Source of the DNA: Bradyrhizobium sp. RD5-C2
GTDB lineage: Bacteria; Pseudomonadota; Alphaproteobacteria; Rhizobiales; Xanthobacteraceae
Assembly (NCBI RefSeq): GCF_019972155.1
Contig: NZ_BOVL01000024.1
Coordinates: 1 to 64,000, forward strand
Direction of reading: 5' to 3'
Length of the DNA stretch: 64,000 nucleotides
Of the stretch, positions 24,595 through 33,328 are shown piece after piece. The number at the start of each line of letters is the position of its first letter. The stretch's first letter is position 1. Below the pieces are notes generated by a model that was not told the origin of the DNA, did no database searches, and saw only the letters and a program-made list of their open reading frames with translations. The translations under genes were made by a program, and so were the position numbers.

Positions 24595-25482
24595 ATGCGT
24601 CAGCACCGCTTACGGACCCTCGCTGCCGCAACCCTTCTGTTGCTTGGCCTGACCGCTCCCGCACGCACCGATGATCAAGGCACATCCCAGCGCATCCAGG
24701 AGGAGATCTGGGCGTTGCCGCTACCGCTACCAATGTTCGCCTACCTGGTTCGCCCCGTGGGCGACGGTCCCTTCCCGCTGGTCATCATGAATCATGGCGT
24801 GTCGCTGAACGCCAGGGATCGCAGCTTCTTCCCGCTGGTAGAATTTCGCGATGCCGCAATGTGGTTTGCGCGGCGCGGCTATCTCGTGGTGGCACCGGTC
24901 GGCACCGGCTATGGCGCGGCGGCGATCGATATTCCCGAACGCGGTCTCTACGGCCCGTTCTTCTCCAAGGTCGGGAAATGCACCAATCCGAATTTCCTCG
25001 ATCCGGGTCTCGCCGTCGCGCAGGTCGATCTCTGGATCATCGACTACATGGCAGCCGAAAAGCGCATCGTGCCGAAAGACGTCATCGTCGTCGGACAGTC
25101 GGCCGGCGGCTGGGCGGCGATCGCGCTGTCGAGCCTCAACCCTCCGCAGGTCAAAGCCATCATCACCTTCGCGGCCGGCCGCGGCGGCCGGGTCGATGGC
25201 AAGCCCAACAACAATTGCAATCCCGATAAACTGGTCGAAACGACCGGCTTCTTTGGCCAGACTTCACGGGTGCCCATGCTGTGGCTCTATATCGAGAACG
25301 ACACCTTCTTCGGCCCGGTCCTGTCAAAGCGAATGCACGAGGCGTTCTCGCGCGCCGGCGGGCGGGCCGAATACCATCTATTGCCGCCGTTCGGCGACGA
25401 AGGGCATTTCCTGATCGGCTCTCCCAATTCGATTCCCATCTGGTCGCCATTGGTCGAACGATTTCTGGGCAACGTTCGCTAG
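24595..25482 (+). CDS. Exported alpha/beta hydrolase, dienelactone-hydrolase-like
   Basis: 295 residues. A signal peptide ends near APARTD (21-26). The alpha/beta hydrolase core shows an oxyanion region NHGVSLN, the nucleophile elbow GQSAGG (Ser about 167), an acidic residue in ENDTFFG and the late His in DEGHFLIG. These make a full Ser-Asp-His triad. It should act in the periplasm on an ester or lactone; the substrate is unknown. It is followed 28 nt later by an IalB-like gene in the same direction. Confidence 0.82.
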   Translation: MRQHRLRTLAAATLLLLGLTAPARTDDQGTSQRIQEEIWALPLPLPMFAYLVRPVGDGPFPLVIMNHGVSLNARDRSFFPLVEFRDAAMWFARRGYLVVAPVGTGYGAAAIDIPERGLYGPFFSKVGKCTNPNFLDPGLAVAQVDLWIIDYMAAEKRIVPKDVIVVGQSAGGWAAIALSSLNPPQVKAIITFAAGRGGRVDGKPNNNCNPDKLVETTGFFGQTSRVPMLWLYIENDTFFGPVLSKRMHEAFSRAGGRAEYHLLPPFGDEGHFLIGSPNSIPIWSPLVERFLGNVR

Positions 25483-25510
25483 GCGGCCAAGCCTCCCTGA
25501 AGGAGAATCT

Positions 25511-26089
25511 ATGGTCCGATATGGTGCTTTGGTTACTTCAATGCTGTTTGTGGCGAGCGTCAGTGCCACGCACGGTCAACAGACGCCCTCACCGCCGGCT
25601 GCGGTGAAGGATGGTGACGAGGTCGCCCCGCGGGGAGCGCGCGTGGCGCGCGACGTCAAGTATGGCGAGTGGCGAAAGCTCTGCTTCAACGCAGCAGGCG
25701 CCAAGACATTATGCCGGACGTCGATCACCGGCACGCTCGGCACCGGCCAGACCGCCGTTCGCATCGATCTGGTCGAGCGTGAGGACGGGACCGCGCGCCT
25801 CCAGCTCTTCCTGCCGGTCGGGATGTATCTGCAGGCCGGGGTCAAGCTATCGGTTGACCAGATGGAAGTTCATCGCCTGCCCTACACCTGGTGCGTGACC
25901 AATATGTGCATTGCGGCCAATGTTGCCGATCCGAAGCTCCTCGAGGAGATGGACGGCGGAAAGTCGCTGTCGATCGTCACCGTCGACACCAGCATTCTGA
26001 CGGTGACAACCTCGGTGCCGCTCGACCGCTTTGCGACCGTGCGCAAGGGAGCACCCGCGCTGACACTCGATCAAGCCATCGACGAATGA
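25511..26089 (+). CDS. IalB-family (invasion-associated locus B) exported protein
   Basis: 192 residues; AGGAG lies 7 nt before the ATG. The signal peptide ends near THGQQ (20-24). The IalB domain is visible as YGEWRKLCF, LCRTSITGTL, LFLPVGMYLQAGVKLSVDQ and LPYTWCVTNMCIAAN, with four conserved Cys residues. IalB proteins are periplasmic or envelope proteins widespread in rhizobia, so the family name does not imply virulence here. Probably cotranscribed with the preceding hydrolase. Confidence 0.85.
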   Translation: MVRYGALVTSMLFVASVSATHGQQTPSPPAAVKDGDEVAPRGARVARDVKYGEWRKLCFNAAGAKTLCRTSITGTLGTGQTAVRIDLVEREDGTARLQLFLPVGMYLQAGVKLSVDQMEVHRLPYTWCVTNMCIAANVADPKLLEEMDGGKSLSIVTVDTSILTVTTSVPLDRFATVRKGAPALTLDQAIDE

Positions 26090-26105
26090 TTGAGGCTCGC
26101 AGCCG

Positions 26106-26480
26106 CTAGACTACGCCGGCCAGCAGCCGCTCGATCGGCTGCATCAATGAATTCGCCGTGAATGGCTTGGTCAGATAGGCCACGCATCCCGATGCCATCG
26201 CCGCCATGCGTGTCGCCGGGTTGTCATTCCCGGTAATGTAGATGACCGGGACGTCGACGCCCAGATCCGTCAGTTGGTGACGCAGTTCAATCCCGGAACC
26301 ATCACTGAGATTGATATCCAGGATGAGGCACAGCGCGCTGTCGAAGCTGCCATGCTTTAGCAGAGCGCTTCCGGTCTCGAACAATCTGGATGCGAATCCG
26401 TATTCCCTGAGCAGCCGCCCGATTCCACGGAGCATGGAGGGATTATCATCCACGACGAAGACAAATTTCGCGGTCGGCAA
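26106..26480 (-). CDS. Single-domain response regulator
   Basis: 124 residues, only a receiver domain. Acidic pocket FVVDDNPS (about 8-15), phosphoacceptor Asp in LILDIN (about residue 55), Thr in YITGND (about 83) and Lys in LTKPFT (about 105) are all present, so it should be phosphorylatable. Lacking an output domain, it may act as a phosphate relay or sink for the kinase at 27372-28541 or compete with the FixJ-like protein. Confidence 0.88.
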   Translation of the reverse strand: MPTAKFVFVVDDNPSMLRGIGRLLREYGFASRLFETGSALLKHGSFDSALCLILDINLSDGSGIELRHQLTDLGVDVPVIYITGNDNPATRMAAMASGCVAYLTKPFTANSLMQPIERLLAGVV

Positions 26481-26656
26481 ATCCGGAGGCCTTCACTCGT
26501 TGTTGAATCAAAAGCCCGATTTTTGCCTAACGTCGGCACCTGGACGACGGGCGCATCGGAATCTCACCGGCACGCGACATCACCGCGGCCAATACCGGAG
26601 ATATCCGCCGTCACATGGTTTTCATATTGTACCTTGGGACAGGCGGCCGCAGCGGA

Positions 26657-27289
26657 TTATCCCCTGACCGCGCCACCGGGTTGGCGCGTGCCGAGCCGCT
26701 CCGCGATCGAGACCAGCTCGGCCAGTGACTGCACCTGCATCTTCTCCATGACCTGGTGACGATGCGCCTTGATCGTGCGTTCCGTCGTGCCGAGCTCATA
26801 GGCAACCTGCTTGTTGATCCGGCCGCACACGATCAGATCGAACACCTGCCGCTCGCGTGGGGTCAACCTTGCCAGCAGCGCGCGGAGTGAGTCGAACCTG
26901 GCTCGCTGGCTACGGGCCAACTCGTGCCGCGCAACGGCGCGCTCGATCGCCTCGATCAGCTGGTCTGACGCGATCGGCTTGGTCAGGAAATCCTCGGCTC
27001 CCGCCTTGATCGCCTGGACGGTCGTCGCCGTGTCGGCATATCCAGTGAGAAATACAATCGGGAGCGTGGATTGCAGCTCGTTCAGACGGCCCTGCAGCTC
27101 GGGACCACTCATTCCGGGAATGCGCACGTCCAACAGGATACAGCCGGCCTCTTCGTCGCCCGGCAATCGATCGAGCAGTTGCCGGGCCGACGCATACGTC
27201 AGAACACGATAGCCCGCGAGCTTGAGCCTGCGCTCAAGTGCTGTACGAAACGAGTCATCGTCATCGACGATATGCACGTAAGCGTGCAT
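26657..27289 (-). CDS. FixJ-type response regulator (receiver + LuxR HTH)
   Basis: 210 residues from ATG at 27289, preceded by AGGAGAGG. Receiver domain 3-118 (HIVDDDDSF; phospho-Asp in ILLDVRIPGMSG near 54; FLTGYAD; FLTKPI). A FixJ/NarL-type helix-turn-helix occupies about 140-205 (LTPRERQVFDLIV, TTERTIKAHRHQVMEKM). FixJ-type proteins activate genes such as fixK when phosphorylated. It is 82 nt downstream of the kinase gene in the same direction, so it is the probable partner. It is not proven to be FixJ itself. Confidence 0.88.
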   Translation of the reverse strand: MHAYVHIVDDDDSFRTALERRLKLAGYRVLTYASARQLLDRLPGDEEAGCILLDVRIPGMSGPELQGRLNELQSTLPIVFLTGYADTATTVQAIKAGAEDFLTKPIASDQLIEAIERAVARHELARSQRARFDSLRALLARLTPRERQVFDLIVCGRINKQVAYELGTTERTIKAHRHQVMEKMQVQSLAELVSIAERLGTRQPGGAVRG

Positions 27290-27371
27290 GACGCCCTCTC
27301 CTGCGCGATCGACAGCGAGATCCTCCATTCGTATTATCACGGCCTCCCGCCAAGAAAAGACCCCAAACGAG

Positions 27372-28541
27372 CTATGCAGCGAGCGGCAACGAGAGATGAA
27401 AAGCCGCTCCGCCGCCGGACTGGTTCTCGGCCCAGATCTGACCGCTATGCGCCAGAACGATCGTCCGCGCGATGGACAGGCCAATGCCCATGCCCTGCTC
27501 CTTCGTGGTGAAGAACGGATCGAAAATATCGTTCAGCCTGTCCTGGGGAATTCCCGGACCTGAATCGCAGATGGAAATCATCGCCAGCGCGTCGCCGTTG
27601 ACCTCGGTACGACCGATGATCGTGCGCCCGTAGGGCATTTTGGCCATCGCGTCCATGCTGTTGACCACAAGGTTGAGAATGACCTGCTGCAACTGAACCG
27701 GGTCACCCGTCACCCGCAGGGTCTCCGGTGAGGTCTGCAGGTAGATCGCGACGTTGCGCGCCGAGGCCTGCAGCTTGAGGAAATCGAACGCTTCCCGCAT
27801 GGTCTGATTGAGATCGATCTCTTTCTTCTCAAATGGCGCACGCTTCAGCAGACTGCGCATCCGACGGATCACCTCGCTCGCGCGCAGATCATCGCGCTTG
27901 ATGTCGGAAATGATCTCCCGGACCTCCTGAAGGTCGGGCGTCGGCGAAGCCAGGATCAGCTCCGCGGTCTCGGCATTGGTCAGGATCGAGCCAAGCGGCT
28001 GGTTGAGCTCATGGGCAATGGAGGACGACAGCTCTCCGGCGGTCGCCTGCCGATTGACGTGGGCAAGCTGGGACAGCTGATTGCGGGATTCGACCTCGGC
28101 CTTCCGCCGCATGTGCCGCTCGTGCAGCAGGAACGCGATGAGCAAGGTCTGGGCTAGTATTGCAGCGGCGAGCGCGATCGCCCGCCAGCGGTACCTTTCA
28201 ATAAAACCCGGCTCACGGAGGCGACTTTCGCTGCCTTGCGGCAGCGCTGCATCGGCTGCCAATTGAAGAGCGGCTTCACGCCGAAATCCGTTTTGATAAG
28301 CCTCGCGACCGAAGCGACTGAAATCGAGGCTCTCCGTGTCGACGGTCGTCGGCGCGTGACCGTGCGCGCTCACGGCATCCCTCAGCCCGACGAACACCTG
28401 ATCGTAGAACGGGCCGCCCCGATCGGACTGGTCCAGCACCAGCGCCGAATGCGGACGCATCTCTTGCGCCCGGAGACCAGGCGGAGAAAGCAAGATAGCC
28501 AGCAGGATGATCAGTCCAGAGAGCCGAATTGGCTTGCCCAT
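27372..28541 (-). CDS. Sensor histidine kinase with a much reduced periplasmic domain
   Basis: 389 residues. A signal or first membrane segment (7-25) is followed by about 90 periplasmic residues, a transmembrane helix (119-139), HisKA with H-box AHELNQPLGS (His177), and HATPase_c (NLVVNSMDAM, DSGPGIP, GMGIGLSIA). The periplasmic start (RPHSALVLDQSDRGGPFYDQ) resembles the beginning of the ABC-substrate-binding-like sensor found in related kinases, and LREPGFIERYRW resembles its end. The middle, which I would expect to be about 200 residues, is missing while the frame stays open. It has no PAS or haem domain, so it is not a canonical FixL. Confidence 0.85.
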   Translation of the reverse strand: MGKPIRLSGLIILLAILLSPPGLRAQEMRPHSALVLDQSDRGGPFYDQVFVGLRDAVSAHGHAPTTVDTESLDFSRFGREAYQNGFRREAALQLAADAALPQGSESRLREPGFIERYRWRAIALAAAILAQTLLIAFLLHERHMRRKAEVESRNQLSQLAHVNRQATAGELSSSIAHELNQPLGSILTNAETAELILASPTPDLQEVREIISDIKRDDLRASEVIRRMRSLLKRAPFEKKEIDLNQTMREAFDFLKLQASARNVAIYLQTSPETLRVTGDPVQLQQVILNLVVNSMDAMAKMPYGRTIIGRTEVNGDALAMISICDSGPGIPQDRLNDIFDPFFTTKEQGMGIGLSIARTIVLAHSGQIWAENQSGGGAAFHLSLPLAA

Positions 28542-28785
28542 AGCGCTCGGAGCCGGAGATCAACGGGTTCAAAACCTAGCACCCCATTATCGTCGAGAGA
28601 ATTGAATTTTCCTCGAAGACTTCCGCACCAATTACGAACAAATCGCCGCATTCCCGCGCCCTGTCCTTTAGGACAATGACCTCAGGACCAATAGAGGCTG
28701 ATCGAGCCCTGTCGTAGTCATTGCGTGCGGACAGGCATTTCGAACCGCTCGGACGCCGCAAGTTCATTACAGAGTGAGTTGGTCC

Positions 28786-29454
28786 ATGTTCGCTCACGTC
28801 AATGTCAGACCGGCCAATGGACCTAACATCCTCGGTGGGCTGACCGCCCGGCACGCCAACTTCATCACCAGCGAATTCCACTACAGAAAGGGCGCCGAGA
28901 TCTACGGCGAGAAGGAGCCTGCGGAGTACGTCTACCAGGTCGTCTCGGGGGCCGTCCGCAGCTACAAGCTCCTCTCCGACGGACGGCGCCAGATTGGCGC
29001 CTTTCATCTCGCCGGAGACATTTTCGGCCTCGAGAATACCGAATTCCATCGCTTCACCGCCGAAGCTGTCGTCGACACGAATGTGCGCCTGGTCAAGCGG
29101 ATGAGCCTCGAACGGGTGGCCCATTCGGATTCCGCCCTGTCCCGCAACCTGCTGAGCATGACCACGAGCAATCTGCAGCATGCCGAGGATCACATGCTGC
29201 TGCTCGGCCGCAAGACCGCGTTGGAGCGGGTTGCAGCATTCTTGCTCGAAATGGACCGCCGGCTGACTGGAGTAGACGTCGTCGCCCTACCGATGTGCCG
29301 ACGCGATATCGCCGACTATCTCGGGCTGACCCTGGAGACGGTATCGCGCGCGCTCTCCAAGCTGCACGCCTACGGAGCGCTCAACTTCCTCGGCTCGAAC
29401 CAGCGCGAAATCATGCTGGTCGACCGCGACCAGCTGTCCAGGCTGGACAACTGA
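28786..29454 (+). CDS. fixK: FixK-type Crp/Fnr transcription regulator
   Basis: 222 residues from ATG at 28786 (GTG at 28774 is possible). A cyclic-nucleotide-binding fold (about 15-125; EYVYQVVSGAVRSYKLLSDGRRQIGAFHLAGDIFGLE) is followed by a Crp-type HTH. The recognition helix has ETVSRALSKL, with the Glu, Ser and Arg that in FNR contact TTGAT-N4-ATCAA. There is no N-terminal Cys cluster, so it is FixK-like rather than an oxygen-sensing FNR. Eight matching boxes lie within 21 kb. It is divergent from the kinase/FixJ-like cluster, which may control it. Whether it is the main FixK of the genome or a paralogue cannot be told here. Confidence 0.88.
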   Translation: MFAHVNVRPANGPNILGGLTARHANFITSEFHYRKGAEIYGEKEPAEYVYQVVSGAVRSYKLLSDGRRQIGAFHLAGDIFGLENTEFHRFTAEAVVDTNVRLVKRMSLERVAHSDSALSRNLLSMTTSNLQHAEDHMLLLGRKTALERVAAFLLEMDRRLTGVDVVALPMCRRDIADYLGLTLETVSRALSKLHAYGALNFLGSNQREIMLVDRDQLSRLDN

Positions 29455-29462
29455 CCGCGAGT

Positions 29463-29900
29463 TTACGGGGACTTCACGGGCGCGGCTTGGCGCTCGATGG
29501 TCTTTTGCAGCACTTCGAACAGGACCGCCGTCGACCAGCCGAACATCAGAATACCGTTCATGGCCGCCATCGGTCCGAGCAACAGCCACGCCTTTACCGG
29601 GATCACGTCGCCGTAACCGAGCGTGGTGTAGTTCACGAACGCGAAATAGATCAGATCGCTACCCGCAGGCACTGCACTCATCACGAAATAGGCCAGTGAC
29701 CACACCATAATCTCCAGCGTGTGTGCGACCATCAGGATCAGCGCAGCCGCCACCATCACGCCGCTGAGTTGCAACCCAGACCTGCCGGCCGCGCTCAAGG
29801 CGATGTTCCGCAGCAGCCCAATCACCCCGACGGTGAACAGCGAATGGAGCACGATATTGATCGCACTGACCGCCGATCCAACGATGAGTTGATATAGCAT
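29463..29900 (-). CDS. Two-pore-segment ion channel (TTLGYGD filter)
   Basis: 145 residues from ATG at 29900. Hydrophobic segments flank a pore loop with the potassium-channel-like filter TTLGYGD (about 93-99), followed by the last membrane helix. About four membrane segments are visible, fitting the small Ion_trans_2 family. The start codon overlaps the AI-2E-family stop by one nucleotide (TGATG), so the two are translationally coupled. Probably a K+ channel in the inner membrane. Confidence 0.85.
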   Translation of the reverse strand: MLYQLIVGSAVSAINIVLHSLFTVGVIGLLRNIALSAAGRSGLQLSGVMVAAALILMVAHTLEIMVWSLAYFVMSAVPAGSDLIYFAFVNYTTLGYGDVIPVKAWLLLGPMAAMNGILMFGWSTAVLFEVLQKTIERQAAPVKSP

Positions 29901-30979
29901 CACCGCTGTCCTGCTAGCCGGGCACGGTCGTCCCGGATCCATGCCGTGATCAGCTCCCAGGCGACCGCGAGAATGATCGGCCCGATGAACAGGCCCACGA
30001 TGCCGTGCGCAAGCGTCCCGCCGATCACGCCGACGAAGATGACGAGCGCCGGCGTGGTCAGGCCCCGCCCCATGACCAGCGGCTTCAGCACATTGTCGAT
30101 GACCCCGACGACCAGGAAGAACAACGTGAAAGCAAGCGCCGTCGCCAGGTCCTTGGTCGACCAGAGCCAAATGATCACCGGAATCAGCACGATCGCCGCC
30201 CCGATCTGCACGATCGCCAGCAGCATCACGACAAACGCCAGCAGGCCCGCACTTGGAATCCCCGCCAGCTTGAAGCCGACCCCGGCCAGCAGCGATTGCA
30301 GGACGGCAACGCCGATGACGCCCCGGGACACCGCCCGAATGGTTGCGCCGGCCAGGTCGAGGAAGTGCTCGCTCTGCTCCGGCACGATGCGGGACAGGAA
30401 GCTCCGGCAGGCTGCGGCAAGCTGCGAGCCATAGGGAAACAGAAACCCCGCCAGGACAACCGCGAGCAGGAATTTCAGCATCCCGACCCCGGCATCGCCC
30501 GCAAACGCAAACAAGATCCCGGCGAGCGGCTTTAGGTGCGGAACGACCTCGCGCAGCACGGCGCTCAGATTGGTCGAGGCCCGATCCCAGAGATCGTAGA
30601 GCGGGCCGCCGATCAGCGGCCAATCCTTGATCTGCGGCACCGGCGACGGTACGACAACGTTCCCGGCGCTCAATTGTCCGGCCAGCTCCCTCACCCCGTC
30701 CACCGCCCCGATCCCGAGCCAGGTCGCCGGTCCGATGACGACTCCCAGTGCGATCAAGGTCAGAACGAGAGCCGCGATGCTGGCGCGGCCACCGAGTATC
30801 CTCGTGAGCCAGGTGAAGACGGGATAGAGCGCGACCGCGAGCACCACACTCCAGGCCAGGATCGGCACGAACGGGCGGACCAGGACGAACGACCAGTAGA
30901 TCAGCAGCGCCAGCAATCCGAGGCGAATTGCGAGCTGGATGAACTCGTCTCCCGCTACGAGCTGGCGAAGGGTTTTCAA
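29900..30979 (-). CDS. AI-2E family permease (UPF0118-type membrane protein)
   Basis: 359 residues with about eight membrane segments. Typical AI-2E transporter landmarks: an N-terminal WSFVLVRPFVPILAWSVVLAVALYPVF, a large extracytoplasmic segment (about 85-165), and a C-terminal GVIDNVLKPLVMGRGL then FVGVIGGTLAHGIVGLFIGPIILAV. Family members include autoinducer-2 exporters and Na+/H+ antiporters. The FixK-like box at 31047 predicts a start 33 nt before its ATG. The coupled channel gene suggests a role in ion balance. Confidence 0.88.
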   Translation of the reverse strand: MKTLRQLVAGDEFIQLAIRLGLLALLIYWSFVLVRPFVPILAWSVVLAVALYPVFTWLTRILGGRASIAALVLTLIALGVVIGPATWLGIGAVDGVRELAGQLSAGNVVVPSPVPQIKDWPLIGGPLYDLWDRASTNLSAVLREVVPHLKPLAGILFAFAGDAGVGMLKFLLAVVLAGFLFPYGSQLAAACRSFLSRIVPEQSEHFLDLAGATIRAVSRGVIGVAVLQSLLAGVGFKLAGIPSAGLLAFVVMLLAIVQIGAAIVLIPVIIWLWSTKDLATALAFTLFFLVVGVIDNVLKPLVMGRGLTTPALVIFVGVIGGTLAHGIVGLFIGPIILAVAWELITAWIRDDRARLAGQR

Positions 30980-31046
30980 GAGCGTGCTTTCGGTTGAGCG
31001 TCAGCAGGCACGCAGGAAGCGGTGCCATCGCACTGCCGCGCACGAG

Positions 31047-31060
31047 TTGATCCAGATCAA
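31047..31060. promoter_or_regulatory. FixK/FNR-type box TTGATCCAGATCAA
   Basis: Perfect TTGAT-N4-ATCAA. Class II spacing predicts a minus-strand start near 31012, upstream of the AI-2E/channel operon. Confidence 0.8.
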
Positions 31061-31261
31061 GCGTCGCGCGTCCGCTGCCTCGCCAAAGAAACGGCCCCGG
31101 TTCGGGGATGGGAATCGGGGCCGCTCCAACTCGTCGGGATGCGATCACGGCCGGGATCACGATCGCGATCGCGCTCCGATTAGGCGACGGACGGCAGCCC
31201 GCGGCAATTGTCCCAAGGTGCAGCATCAATCGTCCGCTTCACCGAGAGCCCCACGGTCACA

Positions 31262-31275
31262 TTGATTCAAATCAA
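31262..31275. promoter_or_regulatory. FixK/FNR-type box TTGATTCAAATCAA
   Basis: Perfect TTGAT-N4-ATCAA. A plus-strand start near 31310 would give a 76-nt leader for the Gly/Tyr-rich protein gene at 31386. Apart from the two boxes, the 31061-31385 gap shows nothing else I can name. Confidence 0.8.
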
Positions 31276-31385
31276 GCGTCGGCCCCCGCCGGCTGACAGT
31301 CTGGGCTGCACATGATCTGGAAGCCGCTCGTGATTTGCCAGCCGTTGGATCACGACTGCCTTATCACCCCGATCTGGAGGACATC

Positions 31386-31784
31386 ATGAAGAACACCAGA
31401 ACCTTGCTGGCTTTGACCCTGCTTGCGAGCGCGACCGGCGTTGACGCGAGCCAGGCCGCCCCGCTGCCGACCAACATCGCGGCCATGAAAGCCGCGGTCG
31501 ACAACAGCGCCGTTCAGGTCCGTTGGGGCGGATGGGGCGGTGGCTGGGGCTACCGCGGTTGGAGAGGAGGCTACGGCGGCTGGGGCTATCGTGGCTGGGG
31601 TTATCGCGGATGGGGCGCCGCCGCAGCCGGGGCGATCGTCGGCGGAGCCATCGCAAGCTCGGCCTATGGCGGATACCCCTATTACGGCGGCGGATATGGT
31701 TACGGCTCCGGCTATTGCCCGACTTATGGAGGATATGGAGGTTACGGATATTACGCCCAGCCGCGCGCCTATTACGGATGGTAG
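31386..31784 (+). CDS. Exported Gly/Trp/Tyr-rich protein
   Basis: 132 residues; GGAGG lies 6 nt before the ATG. A signal peptide ends near SQAAP (22-26). After a short spacer the mature protein is built of GGWGYRGW and GGYGYG-type repeats around one short Ala/Gly hydrophobic stretch (AAAAGAIVGGAIASSA, about 77-92). Low-complexity proteins of this kind are frequent in Bradyrhizobium envelopes. The FixK-like box upstream suggests microoxic expression. The role is unknown. Confidence 0.8.
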   Translation: MKNTRTLLALTLLASATGVDASQAAPLPTNIAAMKAAVDNSAVQVRWGGWGGGWGYRGWRGGYGGWGYRGWGYRGWGAAAAGAIVGGAIASSAYGGYPYYGGGYGYGSGYCPTYGGYGGYGYYAQPRAYYGW

Positions 31785-31820
31785 ATCGGTCGTCGGACAC
31801 TACGCCGGCCTTTGCTGGGA

Positions 31821-32138
31821 TCAGCGGAGGCCTAGCAACGATCGCCGATAGCCGCTGTCGCGAGCTTCGTTCCTGCACACGTAACTGCCGTCGAAGCCTC
31901 TGGCATAACGGATCTGTCCCTTGAGATAATAGCGTCCGCGGCGGAGATCGAGCCAGACCACGGTATCCCCGGGACAATGCCGATGCGCCTGGGCCTCATA
32001 GCGGAATGGTGTCAGCGGTAGCGCGACCGCCTCTTGCGCGCAGCAAAACAAGAAGGTCGTGACGCAGGCCCCGATACCGAGCCTGGCCGCACAGCGATCT
32101 CGACGTCCGGTCGAATTTGCAATTATTCTGAAGCGCAT
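31821..32138 (-). CDS. Small exported hypothetical protein
   Basis: 105 residues. A basic N-terminus and hydrophobic segment (about 20-40) look like a signal peptide. The mature part has HCPGDTVVWLDLRRGRYY, YARGFDGSYVCRNEA and GYRRS, a pattern I associate with short rhizobial secreted proteins with one Cys pair. It is convergent with the Gly-rich gene and divergent from the B12-domain gene 26 nt away. No known function. Confidence 0.65.
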   Translation of the reverse strand: MRFRIIANSTGRRDRCAARLGIGACVTTFLFCCAQEAVALPLTPFRYEAQAHRHCPGDTVVWLDLRRGRYYLKGQIRYARGFDGSYVCRNEARDSGYRRSLLGLR

Positions 32139-32164
32139 TCATTGCCGCCGGGAGTAACCGTCTC

Positions 32165-32941
32165 GTGCTGAAATGGTGCTCATACTGCCAACACTTCGCG
32201 GGCGAAGCGCCTGAATACGACGATTTCAGCATCACGCACGGCTTGTGCGCGGATTGCGAAGCGAAGCACTACTGGTCCTTCGAGGGGCGCGAGCTCGCGC
32301 ATGCACAATTCCTCCGCGATATCTTCGGCCGCCTGTTCATTGCCGGGCGCCACAACAACGTCAAAGCCGCGGAAGCCGTCGTCGACGAGGCAATCGGCGC
32401 AAGCTGCCGGCCGGTCGACATCCTGATCGGCATGATCGCCCCGATGCTGTATCAGATCGGAGAGGATTGGAAGACCGGCGTGCTCAGCGTCGAAGGCGAG
32501 CGTCGCTTTACCGCCTTCTGCGAGGAGGTCGTCGACCTGATCACGGCGAGGACGAGCGCGCTCGGCCAAGCACCGAGGGCCCCGCCCTCCGGTCAGATCC
32601 TGCTCATGAATGCGCCAGGCAACACCCACACGCTCGCGATCCGCATCCTTGCGCTCTGGCTCGGCAGCCGCGGAGTCCACGCCGAGATCGTTGACGGTCC
32701 CATTGGCTTCGATGGACTGCAGAAGCGTCTCGTTGCGACCAAGCCAAGATACCTGCTGATCTCAATGGCACTGGCTGAACAACGCGAGCCCGTTGCCGAT
32801 ATTGCCAGACGAGTTGCCGCGCTCCCTGCGTCGGGCCGGCCACATGTGATCGTCGGCGGCTATGCCGTCAAGACCGGGCTCGTGCCTGCGGTTGCCGGCG
32901 CCGATCTCGTCACCGACATCAGCTCGCTCGACTTCGGGTAA
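32165..32941 (+). CDS. Cobalamin-binding-domain-like regulator with N-terminal Cys motifs
   Basis: 258 residues from GTG at 32165. Two CxxC pairs (Cys5/Cys8 and Cys28/Cys31) form a probable small metal site. A helical B12-binding_2-like module follows (about 45-130), then a Rossmann-type B12-binding domain (about 138-255; ILLMNAPGNTHTLAIRIL, VIVGGYAVK). The usual DxHxxG cobalamin ligand motif is altered: only the His of NTHTLA remains. It has no DNA-binding domain. It may sense redox state, light or cobalamin for a partner protein, which is inference. Confidence 0.75.
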   Translation: MLKWCSYCQHFAGEAPEYDDFSITHGLCADCEAKHYWSFEGRELAHAQFLRDIFGRLFIAGRHNNVKAAEAVVDEAIGASCRPVDILIGMIAPMLYQIGEDWKTGVLSVEGERRFTAFCEEVVDLITARTSALGQAPRAPPSGQILLMNAPGNTHTLAIRILALWLGSRGVHAEIVDGPIGFDGLQKRLVATKPRYLLISMALAEQREPVADIARRVAALPASGRPHVIVGGYAVKTGLVPAVAGADLVTDISSLDFG

Positions 32942-33328
32942 CGGCGCGCTCAGGGCGATAGCAATCCGAATGCAATCGCCATGGTCGACACAGTGCCGGC
33001 CGCGACAACAATCATCCTGAAAGCAAAATCGCCGTCGATGGCCTCAAGCCCATGATTCAACCAACCGCGAGCGCGGCCTGCACGAACGATTCGACTAAAT
33101 TTGTCGCCGCCGTTCCTCATGATCGTCATCGTAGATCACGTGGAAACCGGATGACCAGTGCAGCTTGTGCCACGCGATCGAAATCACTTGCGACAACCTG
33201 CCTAACCCAATCGGGCTATGAGAGCCGGGCCGTTGACGACGCGACATCTGGACAGCTGAATGGTGACAACCGTGGCCAACCGTCGCGCCGTAAATCAACG
33301 GGTCTCTCCGCCCGTGGAACTCAGTTCA
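32942..33328. other. Intergenic region without recognisable gene
   Basis: 387 nt between the convergent B12-domain and aspartate decarboxylase genes. I see no convincing coding frame, no FixK-like box and only a weak 5-bp hairpin (ACGGG/CCCGT, near 33297-33314). Confidence 0.5.

Noticed and set aside
27372..28541. Calling the kinase FixL
   Set aside because: It has no PAS or haem-binding domain and has an external N-terminal region; only its neighbours are FixJ- and FixK-like.
29463..31229. A 588-residue minus-strand frame covering both the channel and the AI-2E gene
   Set aside because: Only its last 145 residues form a protein (the channel). The upstream part is out of frame with the clear AI-2E permease and is Arg/Gly-rich nonsense.
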